Origin: Bacillota bacterium
GTDB lineage: Bacteria; Bacillota; UBA4882; UBA8346
Length of the DNA stretch: 64,000 bases
NCBI GenBank assembly: GCA_023426245.1
Contig: JAFABB010000040.1
Span: 248,001 to 312,000, forward strand
Reading direction: 5' to 3'
Shown: positions 52,318 through 61,226 of the stretch, one piece after another
Position numbering within the stretch: position 1 is the first letter of the stretch
How the letters are laid out: each line of letters starts with the position of its first letter
Notes under the pieces: generated by a model
What the model saw: the letters and a program-made list of their open reading frames with translations, nothing else
Databases searched by the model: none
What the model was told of the DNA's origin: nothing
Translations under genes and position numbers: made by a program

Positions 52318-53424
52318 TCAGACATTTTTTTCCTTTAAAGTTAGCGCTAAAATCTCCGCAAATCTATCCACTGTATGGTGCAAAGATTCCAAGGTTGAAT
52401 CTTTATAATTACCAAATTCTACAATCATAGCACGATCATGAAGGTCTTGGTTATAACGGGCATCTGAAGTAACTATACCATTGCTTAGCCCAGGATAATA
52501 TAAATTCATATTCTCTGTGAGTTTAGTAGCAAACTTCAGATTTCTTTTCCAGTTGGGATGAGACAATCCCATTTTATCAGTACCAATAACAAAAAAAAGC
52601 GTAGCGGTTTTTTTCCCGTTTATTTCACAAGTTGTTTTAAAACCTGGCGTTGCATCACGATGAACATCCAGAACTACCTTTATTGATGGATACTCTTTTA
52701 TATATTTTTGAGCGACTTCTCGAGCTCTTAAATAAGATTCCCGGAAGGGAAAACTGTCATTAATTTCCTCGGAACGAATGCATTTAATTCCATATTCATC
52801 TTCTAACGTTTGTTGCAGATACTTTCCTATTTTGACGACATCGCCTTTTTTATCATCTTCAGGTTTATTGTTTAATTCACGCTCTTTTCCCCTAACCGGA
52901 ATGTAACATTCAGATGTATGAGTATGATAGATAAAGATCTCCGGCTCATTGGCCAATAATTTTGATGGTTCAACAGGTGTCGGTATTTCAAGAGGAAGAG
53001 GTATTGGTATCGTCTTAGGTAGAAGTTTAATCGGCAATGTTCTGGGTTTTATGAAAGACATAATCGAAAATTGCGATTTTAGAATCTCCTGGGAATTGGT
53101 ATTTCTGATATTAGCGGCAATTTGCCAATATATTTTTGACCAGTTTAGATGTAAAAGAATAAATGGGTCCTCTTCCCCGGCGTTTATCTCTAAAAGTGGA
53201 ATTGCTCTGTGAATAATATATTGACTGGTTTGAGTATCAAGATGAATAAGCCGGCTACTAATTTGCGAAATTGTATTTGAAGGAAACATATCTTTTTTAT
53301 TCGAGCTTATGATAAAACCGGATAGGATTCCGGTTACTATTAATAAAATTTCTAAAGTTATATAAAGAAATAAGAGGTAGATTCCTTTTTTGGTTTCAAA
53401 TTTCCCCCCAAAATTATCTGGCAT
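52318..53424 (-). CDS. spoIIP: stage II sporulation protein P
   Basis: A 368-residue amidase/endopeptidase needed for peptidoglycan hydrolysis during engulfment. N-terminal membrane anchor at about residues 15-40; the hydrolase domain begins IFIYHTHTSECYIP (zinc histidines), with VVLDVHRDA and MIVEFGNYKDS carrying the conserved histidine and glutamate. A Pro-rich linker precedes the domain. ATG 53424 follows AAAGGTGG. It supports endospore formation. The usual gpr neighbour is not here; the gene sits within the repeat-rich island. Confidence 0.92.
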   Translation of the reverse strand: MPDNFGGKFETKKGIYLLFLYITLEILLIVTGILSGFIISSNKKDMFPSNTISQISSRLIHLDTQTSQYIIHRAIPLLEINAGEEDPFILLHLNWSKIYWQIAANIRNTNSQEILKSQFSIMSFIKPRTLPIKLLPKTIPIPLPLEIPTPVEPSKLLANEPEIFIYHTHTSECYIPVRGKERELNNKPEDDKKGDVVKIGKYLQQTLEDEYGIKCIRSEEINDSFPFRESYLRAREVAQKYIKEYPSIKVVLDVHRDATPGFKTTCEINGKKTATLFFVIGTDKMGLSHPNWKRNLKFATKLTENMNLYYPGLSNGIVTSDARYNQDLHDRAMIVEFGNYKDSTLESLHHTVDRFAEILALTLKEKNV

Positions 53425-53674
53425 TTGTCCACCTTTCTTTTGGGATATATTATGTTTAAAACTTGGATTATAGACTAACTTGAGTTTTATTTTTTATGGG
53501 GAAATCAGAAACCAATTATCAGCTTATAAAAAGATTATTTGTATTAACAACTTCGGTACGGGTAAATTTGTAGTTCTTTTTTGGGAGTGATAAAGGCTCT
53601 AAAATTCCAAGCATTTTATGTTTCGTTCATGATCACACGTAATTTAACTTAGCGAATCCTTGAAATCCCTGAAA

Positions 53675-53842
53675 ACATCGTCATCTTCAGATGCTTTACA
53701 ATCAGTTTATCCAGTTTCATACTATAGGCCAACACGACAGAGTCTGTACATCCGCGGGCATCATAAGCTTCCTGAAGCGGTTGACGTTCGGCGGCTATTT
53801 TTGTTCAAATAATTCAATGGCTTTGGGATTGATTTTTCGCAT
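53675..53842 (-). pseudogene. degenerate Spo0E-like gene (module copy B)
   Basis: Aligns with the Spo0E-like gene remnant at 45390-45573, but without the 15-base hairpin insertion. A missing base in the poly-T stretch (ATTTTTGTTCAAAT) and other changes break the frame. The 250 bases before it (53425-53674) show no gene. Confidence 0.6.
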
Positions 53843-53991
53843 GGTTTTTTGAATCAATCGTTACGAGTTACCAATGGATGAATTGAAGAGAATTTAAATA
53901 TCGAACTCGGAACTATTCCCCCCATTTCTCATATCGATTTATTATAGTAATAAAAATAGTTGAAATCTTTGGAAATATGAGTATAGTTGAT

Positions 53992-54342
53992 ATGACTAAA
54001 GAAAGTTTAAATTCACGAATTCGTTTTGTACGAGATTATCTTAAACGAAACCAAATTGACTTTAGTGCAGAAATTGGTAGTCAATCGGAGTATTCCAAAA
54101 TTGAATTGGGTAAAGTGAAGCCTGCCGGGTACGGAGCGATGAGTGCGGAGGCCTGGGCGGTGACTGCGGGGTACCCGGCGGTAAGAAAAAAGATTGAGGC
54201 GATAAGTGCGTACACCGGATCAATAGCAGCGGTCCTCCTCCACGAAGAATCGCAGAAATTGGTTTTTAGGGAGGGAAAGAGCGTCGAAACGGAATTTTTT
54301 CTAGAGGGAAAGGAGAACCACAAAATACTCAAGCGGACTTAA
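53992..54342 (+). pseudogene. chimeric remnant: Xre start fused to the duplicated segment
   Basis: Residues 1-45 are nearly identical to the Xre regulator at 45844, including a codon loss in the recognition region (GSQSEY instead of GMSQSEY). At KVKP the frame jumps to GYGAMSAEAW, which matches the frame of the duplicated segment at 46518. The deletion removed the rest of the regulator. It keeps an open 116-codon frame but probably encodes no functional regulator. No palindromic operator remains upstream. Confidence 0.75.
54136..54304. repeat. duplicated 169-base segment, right copy
   Basis: Near-identical to 46518-46686 and fused to an Xre remnant. With the Spo0E remnants it marks the right border of the island. 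Confidence 0.8.
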
Positions 54343-54709
54343 ATGGGTCCCGGCGAATTCTGTTAATCGTGCCATTGAAAATGGCGATGAATCCTTTTAA
54401 TCCTGGTTATTTTTTACACCCCTTATACCCACATATGACCCCATCGTAAAATCGCCATGGGGGTTATGGTGGGATATGTGGCGATTTTTTATAAAAGAAA
54501 AAGAATATCAGAAAAAGATAACGGTCTTTCCCGGTTACCGTATGCTGGAGTGTGGGAAGGATCAGGACGGTGGAACATAGGCAATCATAATCCCTCGCCC
54601 GTGAAACGGGAGAGGGCGGCTGCTTTGAATGGGCAGATGAGGTGAGGGTGTAGACCGTCGAAACGGAGAGGGCCGTTGCTCTGAATGGACAAATTGGGGC
54701 ATGAACAGC
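54343..54709. other. gene-free region with several extragenic palindromes
   Basis: CGCCATT/AATGGCG at about 54370; AAAATCGCCA/TGGCGATTTT at about 54450-54492 with T-run, a possible terminator; and at 54593-54650 a palindrome of the CCCTCGCCCGT-GAA-ACGGGAGAGGG type followed by GGTGAGGGTG, which resembles a widespread class of REP-like sequences. A weaker CCGTCGAAACGG follows. Confidence 0.55.
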
Positions 54710-55948
54710 TTACCCAGCATGGTGTCTCTTCCCGGCGAGAACCGGAATCATCAACAAAAAAGTTGTCAATCCGCAGGCTAAAAAGCCCATGCCGCCGCCC
54801 CAATGTTCCATGACCGTTCCGGCATAAAAATTTCCGATCGGGGTGGAACCTTGATTCAAAAATGAATAAACGCTCATGACCCTGCCGCGGTATTCATCAC
54901 TGGACTTCAGCTGAAAAATGGAGTTGGCCGTGTTGATGAAGGTCAGATTCATCCATCCGATAGCGGCGACCAGAAGGATACAAACCCAATATTGTCTTGT
55001 GAAAGCGGTGATCATCTGTAAGATGGCGGTACCTAAGCCGTCGAAAAACAATAAGCCTTCTTTCACGCCCTTTTTACTGATGGTGGCCATGATCAGGGCG
55101 CCGCAGAGCGAACCGACTCCGGCGGCAGACATTAAAGTGGTGTAAGCGTAAGCGCCTTTTTGCAAAGCGGTTTTGGCAAAAACCGGAATCACCACATCGT
55201 TGTTCATGGCAAAAGTGCAAACCACGGCCATGATCAGCACATTATTGGTCAAAGTCCGGTCTTTTCTGATATATTGAATCCCTTCCTTGATTTCTTGCAA
55301 CATATGGCGGTGATTTCGCTGAACGACGAGGTCGGGAGTATGGATCAGCAAAATCCCCCAGAGGACCGCGATATAACTAAGGCCATCGAGAAAAAAGCAA
55401 AAGACCGGACCGAATTTGACAATGACAATGCCGGAGATGGCCGGTCCGACGATTTTGGCCAGGTTTACGATGGTCGAGTTGAGAGAGACGGCGTTCATCA
55501 CGTCCTTCCGTCCCACCATTTCAATGAAGAAAGATTGCCGGGCCGGCATGTCCAAGGTCTGGGTCAGGCCGAAAAGAGCGCTCAAAATCAGAACGTGCCA
55601 GTATTGAACCACATGGAAATAGGTCAGAGCGGTCAAAATAAAAGCCTGCAGCATGAACACAGTCTGGGTCAGCAGCAGGATTTTTTTCTTCGGGAAACGA
55701 TCGACGAAAACACCGGCAAAGAGGGTAAACAGCATCATGGGGAGAAATTGGTAGACCCCCAGAATGCCGACTAACAGGGGTGAGCGGGTCAGGGTATAAA
55801 CCAGCCATACTTGGGCGGTTCTTTGCATCCAGGTACCGGTCAAGGATATCCATTGACCGATCCAGAAGTTGCGAAAATTTTTGTATTTTAATGAGGAAAA
55901 GGTGGTGCTGAGCGTTGTTGAAATTTTACCCATTATGATAACCGGCAC
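54710..55948 (-). CDS. MFS exporter (EntS-like, DHA3 type)
   Basis: A 412-residue major facilitator with 12 predicted spans. Family features: N-terminal FRNFWIGQWISLTGTWMQRTAQVWLVY, the loop GVFVDRFPKKKILLLTQ and QTLDMPARQSFF, as in enterobactin exporter EntS and DHA3 drug/siderophore exporters. Substrate unknown. Start GTG 55948 behind AGGATGCG, or ATG 55933. A Fur-like site lies 85 bases upstream at the -10 of a good promoter, suggesting iron-regulated export. Confidence 0.85.
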   Translation of the reverse strand: MPVIIMGKISTTLSTTFSSLKYKNFRNFWIGQWISLTGTWMQRTAQVWLVYTLTRSPLLVGILGVYQFLPMMLFTLFAGVFVDRFPKKKILLLTQTVFMLQAFILTALTYFHVVQYWHVLILSALFGLTQTLDMPARQSFFIEMVGRKDVMNAVSLNSTIVNLAKIVGPAISGIVIVKFGPVFCFFLDGLSYIAVLWGILLIHTPDLVVQRNHRHMLQEIKEGIQYIRKDRTLTNNVLIMAVVCTFAMNNDVVIPVFAKTALQKGAYAYTTLMSAAGVGSLCGALIMATISKKGVKEGLLFFDGLGTAILQMITAFTRQYWVCILLVAAIGWMNLTFINTANSIFQLKSSDEYRGRVMSVYSFLNQGSTPIGNFYAGTVMEHWGGGMGFLACGLTTFLLMIPVLAGKRHHAG

Positions 55949-56483
55949 CGCATCCTAACGTTTTAAAGAACGCTGAATTTTTCAAAAGGACATTCCTTTT
56001 ATCTCATTCATTGGTTCTTGAGTTTATGAAACGATAATCATTATTATATACTTCGAAATTGGAGTCTACAAGTATCAGGATTTTTCAAAAGGATATCGGG
56101 ATATCTTTTTGTTTTTTGAATTTGAATCGATTGTAAAATAATTTGCAAAGAAAGCCCGGTACTTTTTTTAAAGTCCATTTGGGTGACGGAGAAACAAAAT
56201 TACGTGTAAACCGGGCGTAGAGCAAACTTTCAACATATGAAGGGTTTTACCGGGGTAAAACCGGGAGAAGCACTTTATAATGTGATAAAATGATAATATG
56301 GAAAGGTGTAAATTAACGCTGTGGTGTTGAGCCTGGCGTTTTATTTTTTTGGTTTTTTCCTTTGGTCTTTATGAACTTAAAGTAACCGATGGGAAACATT
56401 GGTGGATCATGAAATTCCCAAAGCAAAATTCAGCTAATTTTAAGTTTAACTTGATAAACTTCTTTTAGAGAGGATGATTTATA
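55949..56483. other. 535-base intergenic region between divergent genes
   Basis: Contains the MFS promoter/Fur-like site at 56033-56071 and, closer to the response regulator, no clear promoter. GGTGTAAATTAACG and TTTTACCGGGGTAAAA (56247-56262, a perfect 7-bp inverted repeat around CC) are the other visible structures. Confidence 0.4.
56033..56071 (-). promoter_or_regulatory. promoter of the MFS gene with Fur-like box
   Basis: On the minus strand TTGTAG and TATAAT are 17 bases apart (56071-56066 and 56048-56043). GATAATCATTATTATA (56033-56048) overlaps the -10 and contains the perfect inverted repeat ATAAT-C-ATTAT; it resembles stacked GATAAT hexamers of Fur sites. Binding is inferred. Confidence 0.5.
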
Positions 56484-57167
56484 ATGCGGCTGCTTTTGGT
56501 TGAAGACGATCTGAATTTATCGGATGCATTGATTGAGATACTAAAAGACCATAAATACTCAATGGACGCCGCCTATGACGGCGAAAGCGGACTGGATTTG
56601 GCAAAGACCGGGATCTATGATCTGATCGTTTTAGACAGGATGTTGCCCCATAAAGAAGGGCTCCAGGTATTAAAAGAACTTCGGAAGAAAGGGGTTAACA
56701 CGCCGGTTTTAATTTTGACTGCCAAGGATACAGTGGAAAACAAGGTTGAAGGATTGGATGCGGGGGCCGATGATTACCTGGTCAAGCCTTTCGCGACCAA
56801 AGAATTTCTGGCCCGGGTACGCGCTCTTTCCCGAAGGCCTCCTGAACATATTCCAGCCGATAAACTGCAAGTCGGTTCGCTGGTTCTTGACATCCTGCAT
56901 TGTGAAGCCATTGCTCGCCGCGAAAACATCCGGCTGACTTATAAAGAATCCCAATTACTTGAGCTTTTAATCCGCAATAAAGGGCAAGTCATTTCCAAAG
57001 GTCAGATCATGGATAAAGTCTGGGGACTTAATACCGAAGTTGAATTCAATAATATTGAAGCCTATATATATTCCCTACGAAAAAAACTGGCTCCGGAAAA
57101 TGTTGGTTTTCAAATCGGCACCATTCGGGGCATAGGGTATTGCCTGAAAGAGAATGTCCATGTTTAA
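56484..57167 (+). CDS. OmpR-family response regulator
   Basis: A 227-residue regulator: receiver domain (residues 1-115) with E7-D8-D9, phosphoacceptor D51 (in DLIVLDRMLP), T79-type switch (ILTAKD) and K101 (DYLVKPF), then a winged-helix DNA-binding domain from about 128 (LTYKESQLLELLIRNKGQVISKGQIMDKVW). It overlaps the sensor kinase gene by 8 bases. Similar in layout to CiaR/ArlR-type regulators. Confidence 0.93.
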   Translation: MRLLLVEDDLNLSDALIEILKDHKYSMDAAYDGESGLDLAKTGIYDLIVLDRMLPHKEGLQVLKELRKKGVNTPVLILTAKDTVENKVEGLDAGADDYLVKPFATKEFLARVRALSRRPPEHIPADKLQVGSLVLDILHCEAIARRENIRLTYKESQLLELLIRNKGQVISKGQIMDKVWGLNTEVEFNNIEAYIYSLRKKLAPENVGFQIGTIRGIGYCLKENVHV

Positions 57168-58416
57168 TAAATTGCGGTTGCAACTGACCTTAATCAACGT
57201 TGCGGTAGTCAGCATTATTTTTATTATATTTTTTCTGGGTACTGCTTTTGTTCTCTGGAGAATCACTCATTATCAGACCAGGCAATTGTTCAACCTGATT
57301 TCTTCAACGCACGGTTTGAGTGATGCTCAAGAGAAAGTTGGATTTGAAACAGCGGAAGAACACCAATTCCGGTATTTTTATGTTAAATTAAATCCCGCCG
57401 GGAAAATAATCGCCGCTTCGAGCTATATCAACATTAAAGACCGGCAAATTCAAGAACTGGTTGCGCAGGCTGTAATATCGCCTAAAATCAAAGACACAGT
57501 TGAATTAGAGTCAGAGAATGAATCATATCATTTTATAAAAAACAATCGTGCCGATGGGCGGGGAATTTCAATCATTTTTATCAATTTCCGATCCCGGAAT
57601 CAATTGTTCCGTCATTTATTTCTAATGCTGGCGGTGGGAGGAGTTTTTATATTTTTCCTGGCGCTTTCCGGTGGTCTATTTATGGCCAATCGCGCGTTGA
57701 TTCCGATTAAAGAGTCTTGGAAAAGGCAAAAAGATTTTGTGGCCGACGCCTCTCATGAGCTGAGGAGCCCGTTGGCAGTAATCGAGACCACGGTTGACTT
57801 GCTCATCGGTAAGAGGGAGCAAACCATAGACAGTCAGATTAAATGGCTGGAGAATATTCAAACTGAAAATAAGCGCATGACCAAATTGGTCCAGGATCTG
57901 TTATTTATAGCCCGCGTCGACTCCGAACAGGTGCTGCTGGAAATGAGGTCCTTTCCCTTATATTCGGCCTTACTTGAAGCGTATATTCCTTTCGAAGCAT
58001 TGGCATTGGAACGGGGCCTCCGCTTAAAACCGTTCGGCGGCCCCTCGGTGAATTTTTGGGGAGATGAAGCGAAAATAAAACAGTTGGTGGTGATCTTGAT
58101 GGATAACGCCATCAAACACACCCCCTCCGGGGGAGAAGTGGGGATGATGCTCTCGGATAACGGTGGAGAAGTTGAGATCACGGTTACCGATAATGGGGAA
58201 GGGATTGACAAGGAGCATATTGCCAATATCTTTCAAAGGTTTTATCGGGTGGACAAGGCGCGTTCCAGAAAAGAAGGCAGTGTGGGGCTAGGGCTATCCA
58301 TCGCCCAATGGATAGTGAAGGAGCATCATGGTACCATCCGGGTAGAAAGCGCCCAAAATCAGAGGACTCGCTTTTCGATTATTCTGCCCAACAAAAAAAC
58401 CGAATCGATGAGTTGA
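57160..58416 (+). CDS. sensor histidine kinase
   Basis: A 418-residue kinase with two transmembrane segments (about residues 12-38 and 150-175) enclosing a 115-residue extracellular domain. The H-box is VADASHELRSPLAVIE, the N-box DNAIKHTPSGG, the G1 box DNGEGIDKEHI, F-box FQRFYRVDKAR and G2 GLGLSIAQWIV. A HAMP domain is not obvious; the second span runs almost directly into the dimerisation helix. ATG 57160 has AAAGAGA 6 bases upstream. Pairs with the preceding OmpR-type regulator. Confidence 0.93.
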   Translation: MFNKLRLQLTLINVAVVSIIFIIFFLGTAFVLWRITHYQTRQLFNLISSTHGLSDAQEKVGFETAEEHQFRYFYVKLNPAGKIIAASSYINIKDRQIQELVAQAVISPKIKDTVELESENESYHFIKNNRADGRGISIIFINFRSRNQLFRHLFLMLAVGGVFIFFLALSGGLFMANRALIPIKESWKRQKDFVADASHELRSPLAVIETTVDLLIGKREQTIDSQIKWLENIQTENKRMTKLVQDLLFIARVDSEQVLLEMRSFPLYSALLEAYIPFEALALERGLRLKPFGGPSVNFWGDEAKIKQLVVILMDNAIKHTPSGGEVGMMLSDNGGEVEITVTDNGEGIDKEHIANIFQRFYRVDKARSRKEGSVGLGLSIAQWIVKEHHGTIRVESAQNQRTRFSIILPNKKTESMS

Positions 58417-58495
58417 ATGAAATTTTCAAATAAAGTAGCCGGTATAACTTTTCCGTGATCCAATGATAGTGGATAAAGAATATCCATGACAAAAA

Positions 58496-58534
58496 AGCCT
58501 GCCGGAGTTGGTATCCGGAAGGCTCTTCTATTTC
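58496..58534 (+). terminator. terminator after the sensor kinase gene
   Basis: AGCCTgcCGGA pairs with TCCGgaAGGCT (7-base loop), followed by a short CTTCTATTTC tail. Moderate strength. Confidence 0.6.
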
Positions 58535-58625
58535 ACGCGGCGCTGTTGCCAGACCCGCGTTTTTTGTTTTGGATGTTTTTTTACATTTCTCGCCGAAAAA
58601 TATAAAAAGAGGGGAGAAATGTTTT

Positions 58626-58913
58626 GTGGATGAAGAAAACAATATTGCTGATGGGAGAAATGATTTTGCAGCTTGGAAAAACAATATTATCGATGAAAGA
58701 ATTCATTTTGTGAATGAGCAAAACAATATTTCCGGTGGGGAAAATGATTTTGCAGATTGGCAAAACAATATTCCCGAAGGGAGAATTGATTTTGTCGATC
58801 CGCAAAATGATTTCTTCCTTGGAAAAAGGAATTTGATCCATTGTAAGCGGGGTCAATCCGAACCATGGACGAAGGAGGTGAGTCCTTCTACTAGTAGAGC
58901 GTATCGTAAATAA
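58626..58913 (+). CDS. 95-residue protein of exact 14-residue tandem repeats
   Basis: Starts with GTG 58626 behind AAGAGGGGAG. From residue 5 the protein is made of units like NNIADGRNDFAAWK, NNIIDERIHFVNEQ, NNISGGENDFADWQ and NNIPEGRIDFVDPQ, then a partial unit. At DNA level the period is exactly 42 bases: AACAATATT starts at 58638, 58680, 58722 and 58764. The C-terminal tail and stop codon come from the mobile two-hairpin repeat at 58891. Unit structure suggests short beta hairpins or a disordered repeat. No family is known to me. The minus strand is also open here, but lacks a start signal. Confidence 0.6.
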   Translation: MDEENNIADGRNDFAAWKNNIIDERIHFVNEQNNISGGENDFADWQNNIPEGRIDFVDPQNDFFLGKRNLIHCKRGQSEPWTKEVSPSTSRAYRK

Positions 58914-59001
58914 ATGGCAATCAGAAATGGGGGAAGATACGCTCTACTTAAGTAAAACGTTCACAATCATTGAGTCGTTATTTAGAGAACGTTTTACTAG
59001 T
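58891..59001. repeat. two-hairpin repeat element, copy 2
   Basis: A 111-base relative of the element at 18509-18616 with intact first hairpin (AGTAGAGCGTATC/GATACGCTCTACT) and second hairpin (AAGTAAAACGTTC/GAACGTTTTACT). It overlaps the 3' end of the repeat-protein gene and lies just before the convergent flavoprotein gene. Confidence 0.78.
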
Positions 59002-59034
59002 TATAGGAGTCACCGGGATTAGGCCTTCATTTAA

Positions 59035-59589
59035 CTAATTTAATTTTTTACCCACCGCTTCAGCTTCCTCTAAAATCTCAGACTGCCGCAGAATATCGTC
59101 TTTTTCATGTAAGTCACCGGCAACAATATTCCCGGCATTTTTCATCTCGAAGTAACCGAAAAATTGATTCAAATATTCCGTCACATTGCTAAATGCCGCT
59201 GCGGGCGCACCGCTACATGTAACGGTGATGTACTTTTTCCCCGGTAAGTGTTTGGCAGTCAGATCAGGCTTCAGAAATGGGCGTAATCGGTCCAGAAAAT
59301 TTTTGGTCACTCCGCTAACTTGCAACATATAGATGGGTGTTCCCACAATCAGGCAGTCTGCCTTTGCGATTTGGGGTAAAAGGTCGGTCAACTTGTCATC
59401 CATTGAACAAAAATCGACCTTTTCGAATTGACAAGCGTCACAGGCGATACATCCCCTGTGATTCATCTCCGATAAATTATAAACATCAACTTCATGTCCG
59501 CTTGCCTTTGCGCCTTTACAAACAGCATTAACTATTTTTGCCGTATTTCCATCTCTTCTGGAACTCCCCACAAATGCTATGACTTTCAT
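59035..59589 (-). CDS. NADPH-dependent FMN reductase / iron-sulfur flavoprotein family
   Basis: A 184-residue flavodoxin-like protein. GSSRRDGNTAKIV near the N-terminus is the FMN phosphate loop, CIACDAC (residues 47-53) is a compact cysteine motif typical of iron-sulfur flavoproteins of this family, and GTPIYMLQVSGVTKNFLDRLRPFLKP is the second FMN loop. Probably an NAD(P)H:acceptor oxidoreductase. Substrate unknown. Confidence 0.88.
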   Translation of the reverse strand: MKVIAFVGSSRRDGNTAKIVNAVCKGAKASGHEVDVYNLSEMNHRGCIACDACQFEKVDFCSMDDKLTDLLPQIAKADCLIVGTPIYMLQVSGVTKNFLDRLRPFLKPDLTAKHLPGKKYITVTCSGAPAAAFSNVTEYLNQFFGYFEMKNAGNIVAGDLHEKDDILRQSEILEEAEAVGKKLN

Positions 59590-59673
59590 TCTTATTCCTC
59601 CTGTTTAACTTTTCATGCGCCACGCCGCTTAGGGGTAATTAGTCGAAGGGGATATTGAGCGACAAGTGTAAGG

Positions 59674-60438
59674 TTATTCGATTGAACCTTTCATGGCGTT
59701 GTACATCTTTGCTGAGTACTCGTCAATTTGATCCCGCGACATCCGTAAGCGATCGGCGGAAGTACTGTATCCGATTTCCGTCTTGCCTTCTTCCAATCCT
59801 TTAAAAATACCGTCAGCGAAGGCGTTTAACGGTTCAACTTGTGTTTTTAGCCAGGTTCCGTTTAAGTCCGTATCGACTGCCGGGGGGGCTACTTCGATCA
59901 CTTCGACGGAGGTGGCTGAAAGCTGGTATCTCAGGCTCATCGTAAAAGAATGAAGCGCCGCTTTGGTGGTCGAATAAATCGGAGTCACAGCCAGCGGAGT
60001 AAAGGCCAGCCCGGATGTGACGTTAATAATCGCCGCCGCTTCTTTTTCAGCAAAGATGGGGGCGAACAGCATGGAAAGATGAAGCGGCGCTTCCAGGTTG
60101 GCTGTGATTTCTTTGGCGAAGTAGCCCCAGTTCTTCTTCACGTCGGCTTTTAACACATTAAAACGCTGTAGAATTCCAGCATTGTTGACTAATCCATTGA
60201 TCTCCGGAAAATGGGCGGTTACCCATTCAAATAACGCTATGCGCTCGGATTCTATCGTCAAATCGCATACCCCGGTAATGAGGCCCGGGAAAACGTCTTT
60301 GCCTTTTTGAAGTGCGTTTTCACGCCGGCCGCAGATAATGACTTGATTCCCTCGCTTGATAAAGCGTTCTGCAAAGGATAACCCGATTCCGGAACCTCCA
60401 GCCGTAATGAGGATGGTGTTTCCCGAAAGTCTCATATC
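59674..60438 (-). CDS. short-chain dehydrogenase/reductase (DltE-like)
   Basis: A 254-residue classical SDR. The nucleotide loop is ITAGGSGIGLSFAERF, followed by LVNNAGIL, the catalytic Ser in INVTSGLAF and YxxxK in YSTTKAAL. ATG 60438 has GAGAGGTGG 7 bases upstream; the frame is open 15 bases further. The sequence resembles the oxidoreductases annotated DltE in Bacillus. No dlt genes are nearby. Confidence 0.88.
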   Translation of the reverse strand, partial: DMRLSGNTILITAGGSGIGLSFAERFIKRGNQVIICGRRENALQKGKDVFPGLITGVCDLTIESERIALFEWVTAHFPEINGLVNNAGILQRFNVLKADVKKNWGYFAKEITANLEAPLHLSMLFAPIFAEKEAAAIINVTSGLAFTPLAVTPIYSTTKAALHSFTMSLRYQLSATSVEVIEVAPPAVDTDLNGTWLKTQVEPLNAFADGIFKGLEEGKTEIGYSTSADRLRMSRDQIDEYSAKMYNAMKGSIE

Positions 60439-60581
60439 ATATCCACCTCTCATGGATGCCTAAATGTTACCTCACTCCCGGCCTCTCTCCAAATGTTGAC
60501 GGTTCAAGAAGTTTTTTCATGGAGAGAGGCGTATCGCCCGAAACGTCAGCCTACTTTGCCGGGCGCGGGGGCTCAGCATCT

Positions 60582-61226
60582 TCAGTTTGGTTTTTTTACC
60601 GCTACCGTCAAGCCGTCCCCGATCGGCAGCAAAGTGCTTTCAAATTGTAGACAACCGGCAATGCTTCTATTGAATGCATCGAATGACTTACATATGGAGG
60701 CCCAATCGCCGAACCCGGAACCAAAATCAAATACCGGAAAGAGTGTATCCTCAGCAAGGAGCAATCCACCCGGCTTAAGCAACCTGCTATAGTCCTCCAG
60801 CATTTCATGGTAGAGCCTTTTATCACCGACATCCTGGAAAATCAGATCGAACTCCTCGTTCATACCTGAGATGATGGTGCGCGCATCACCGGTTCGAACC
60901 TCGATCTGCTCTTTGACCCCTTCCCGTTCAAAATTTTTAACTGCTTGCCTGGCTACTTCCGGGTCAAGTTCAATGGTAACGATTTTACCGCCATAATGTT
61001 TCATCGCCTTGGCCATCATAACAGTTGAAAAGCCGATACTGGTGCCGATCTCCAGAATTCTTCCGGGCTTTGCCACCATGATTAAAACTTGCAGCATTCT
61101 GGCGACATCGTCATCCACAACCGCTCCAAAATCTTTTAATTCTGTATTCTCAGTATATTGTTTTTGCGTTAGTTTTCCTTTTTCATACAAGCTTTCAATA
61201 TAGGCGCCGGCCTTTTCGAAGTCCAA
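60582..61226 (-). CDS. class I O-methyltransferase (CCoAOMT/TrmR-like)
   Basis: A 214-residue SAM methyltransferase. Motif I is ILEIGTSIGFSTVMMAKAM, then IVTIELDPEVARQAVKNF, the metal/catalytic DLIFQDVGDKRLYHEMLED and LKPGGLLLAEDTLF. This resembles Bacillota O-methyltransferases including tRNA uridine methyltransferase TrmR. The frame is open up to 61367, but TTG 61226 has the strong site AAGGAGG 8 bases upstream and gives the normal family length, so I prefer it. Confidence 0.85.
   Translation of the reverse strand: MDFEKAGAYIESLYEKGKLTQKQYTENTELKDFGAVVDDDVARMLQVLIMVAKPGRILEIGTSIGFSTVMMAKAMKHYGGKIVTIELDPEVARQAVKNFEREGVKEQIEVRTGDARTIISGMNEEFDLIFQDVGDKRLYHEMLEDYSRLLKPGGLLLAEDTLFPVFDFGSGFGDWASICKSFDAFNRSIAGCLQFESTLLPIGDGLTVAVKKPN

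Noticed and set aside
58581..58856. Minus-strand ORF over the 42-base repeats
   Set aside because: It is open because of the repeat period, but has no ribosome site; the + strand frame has one.
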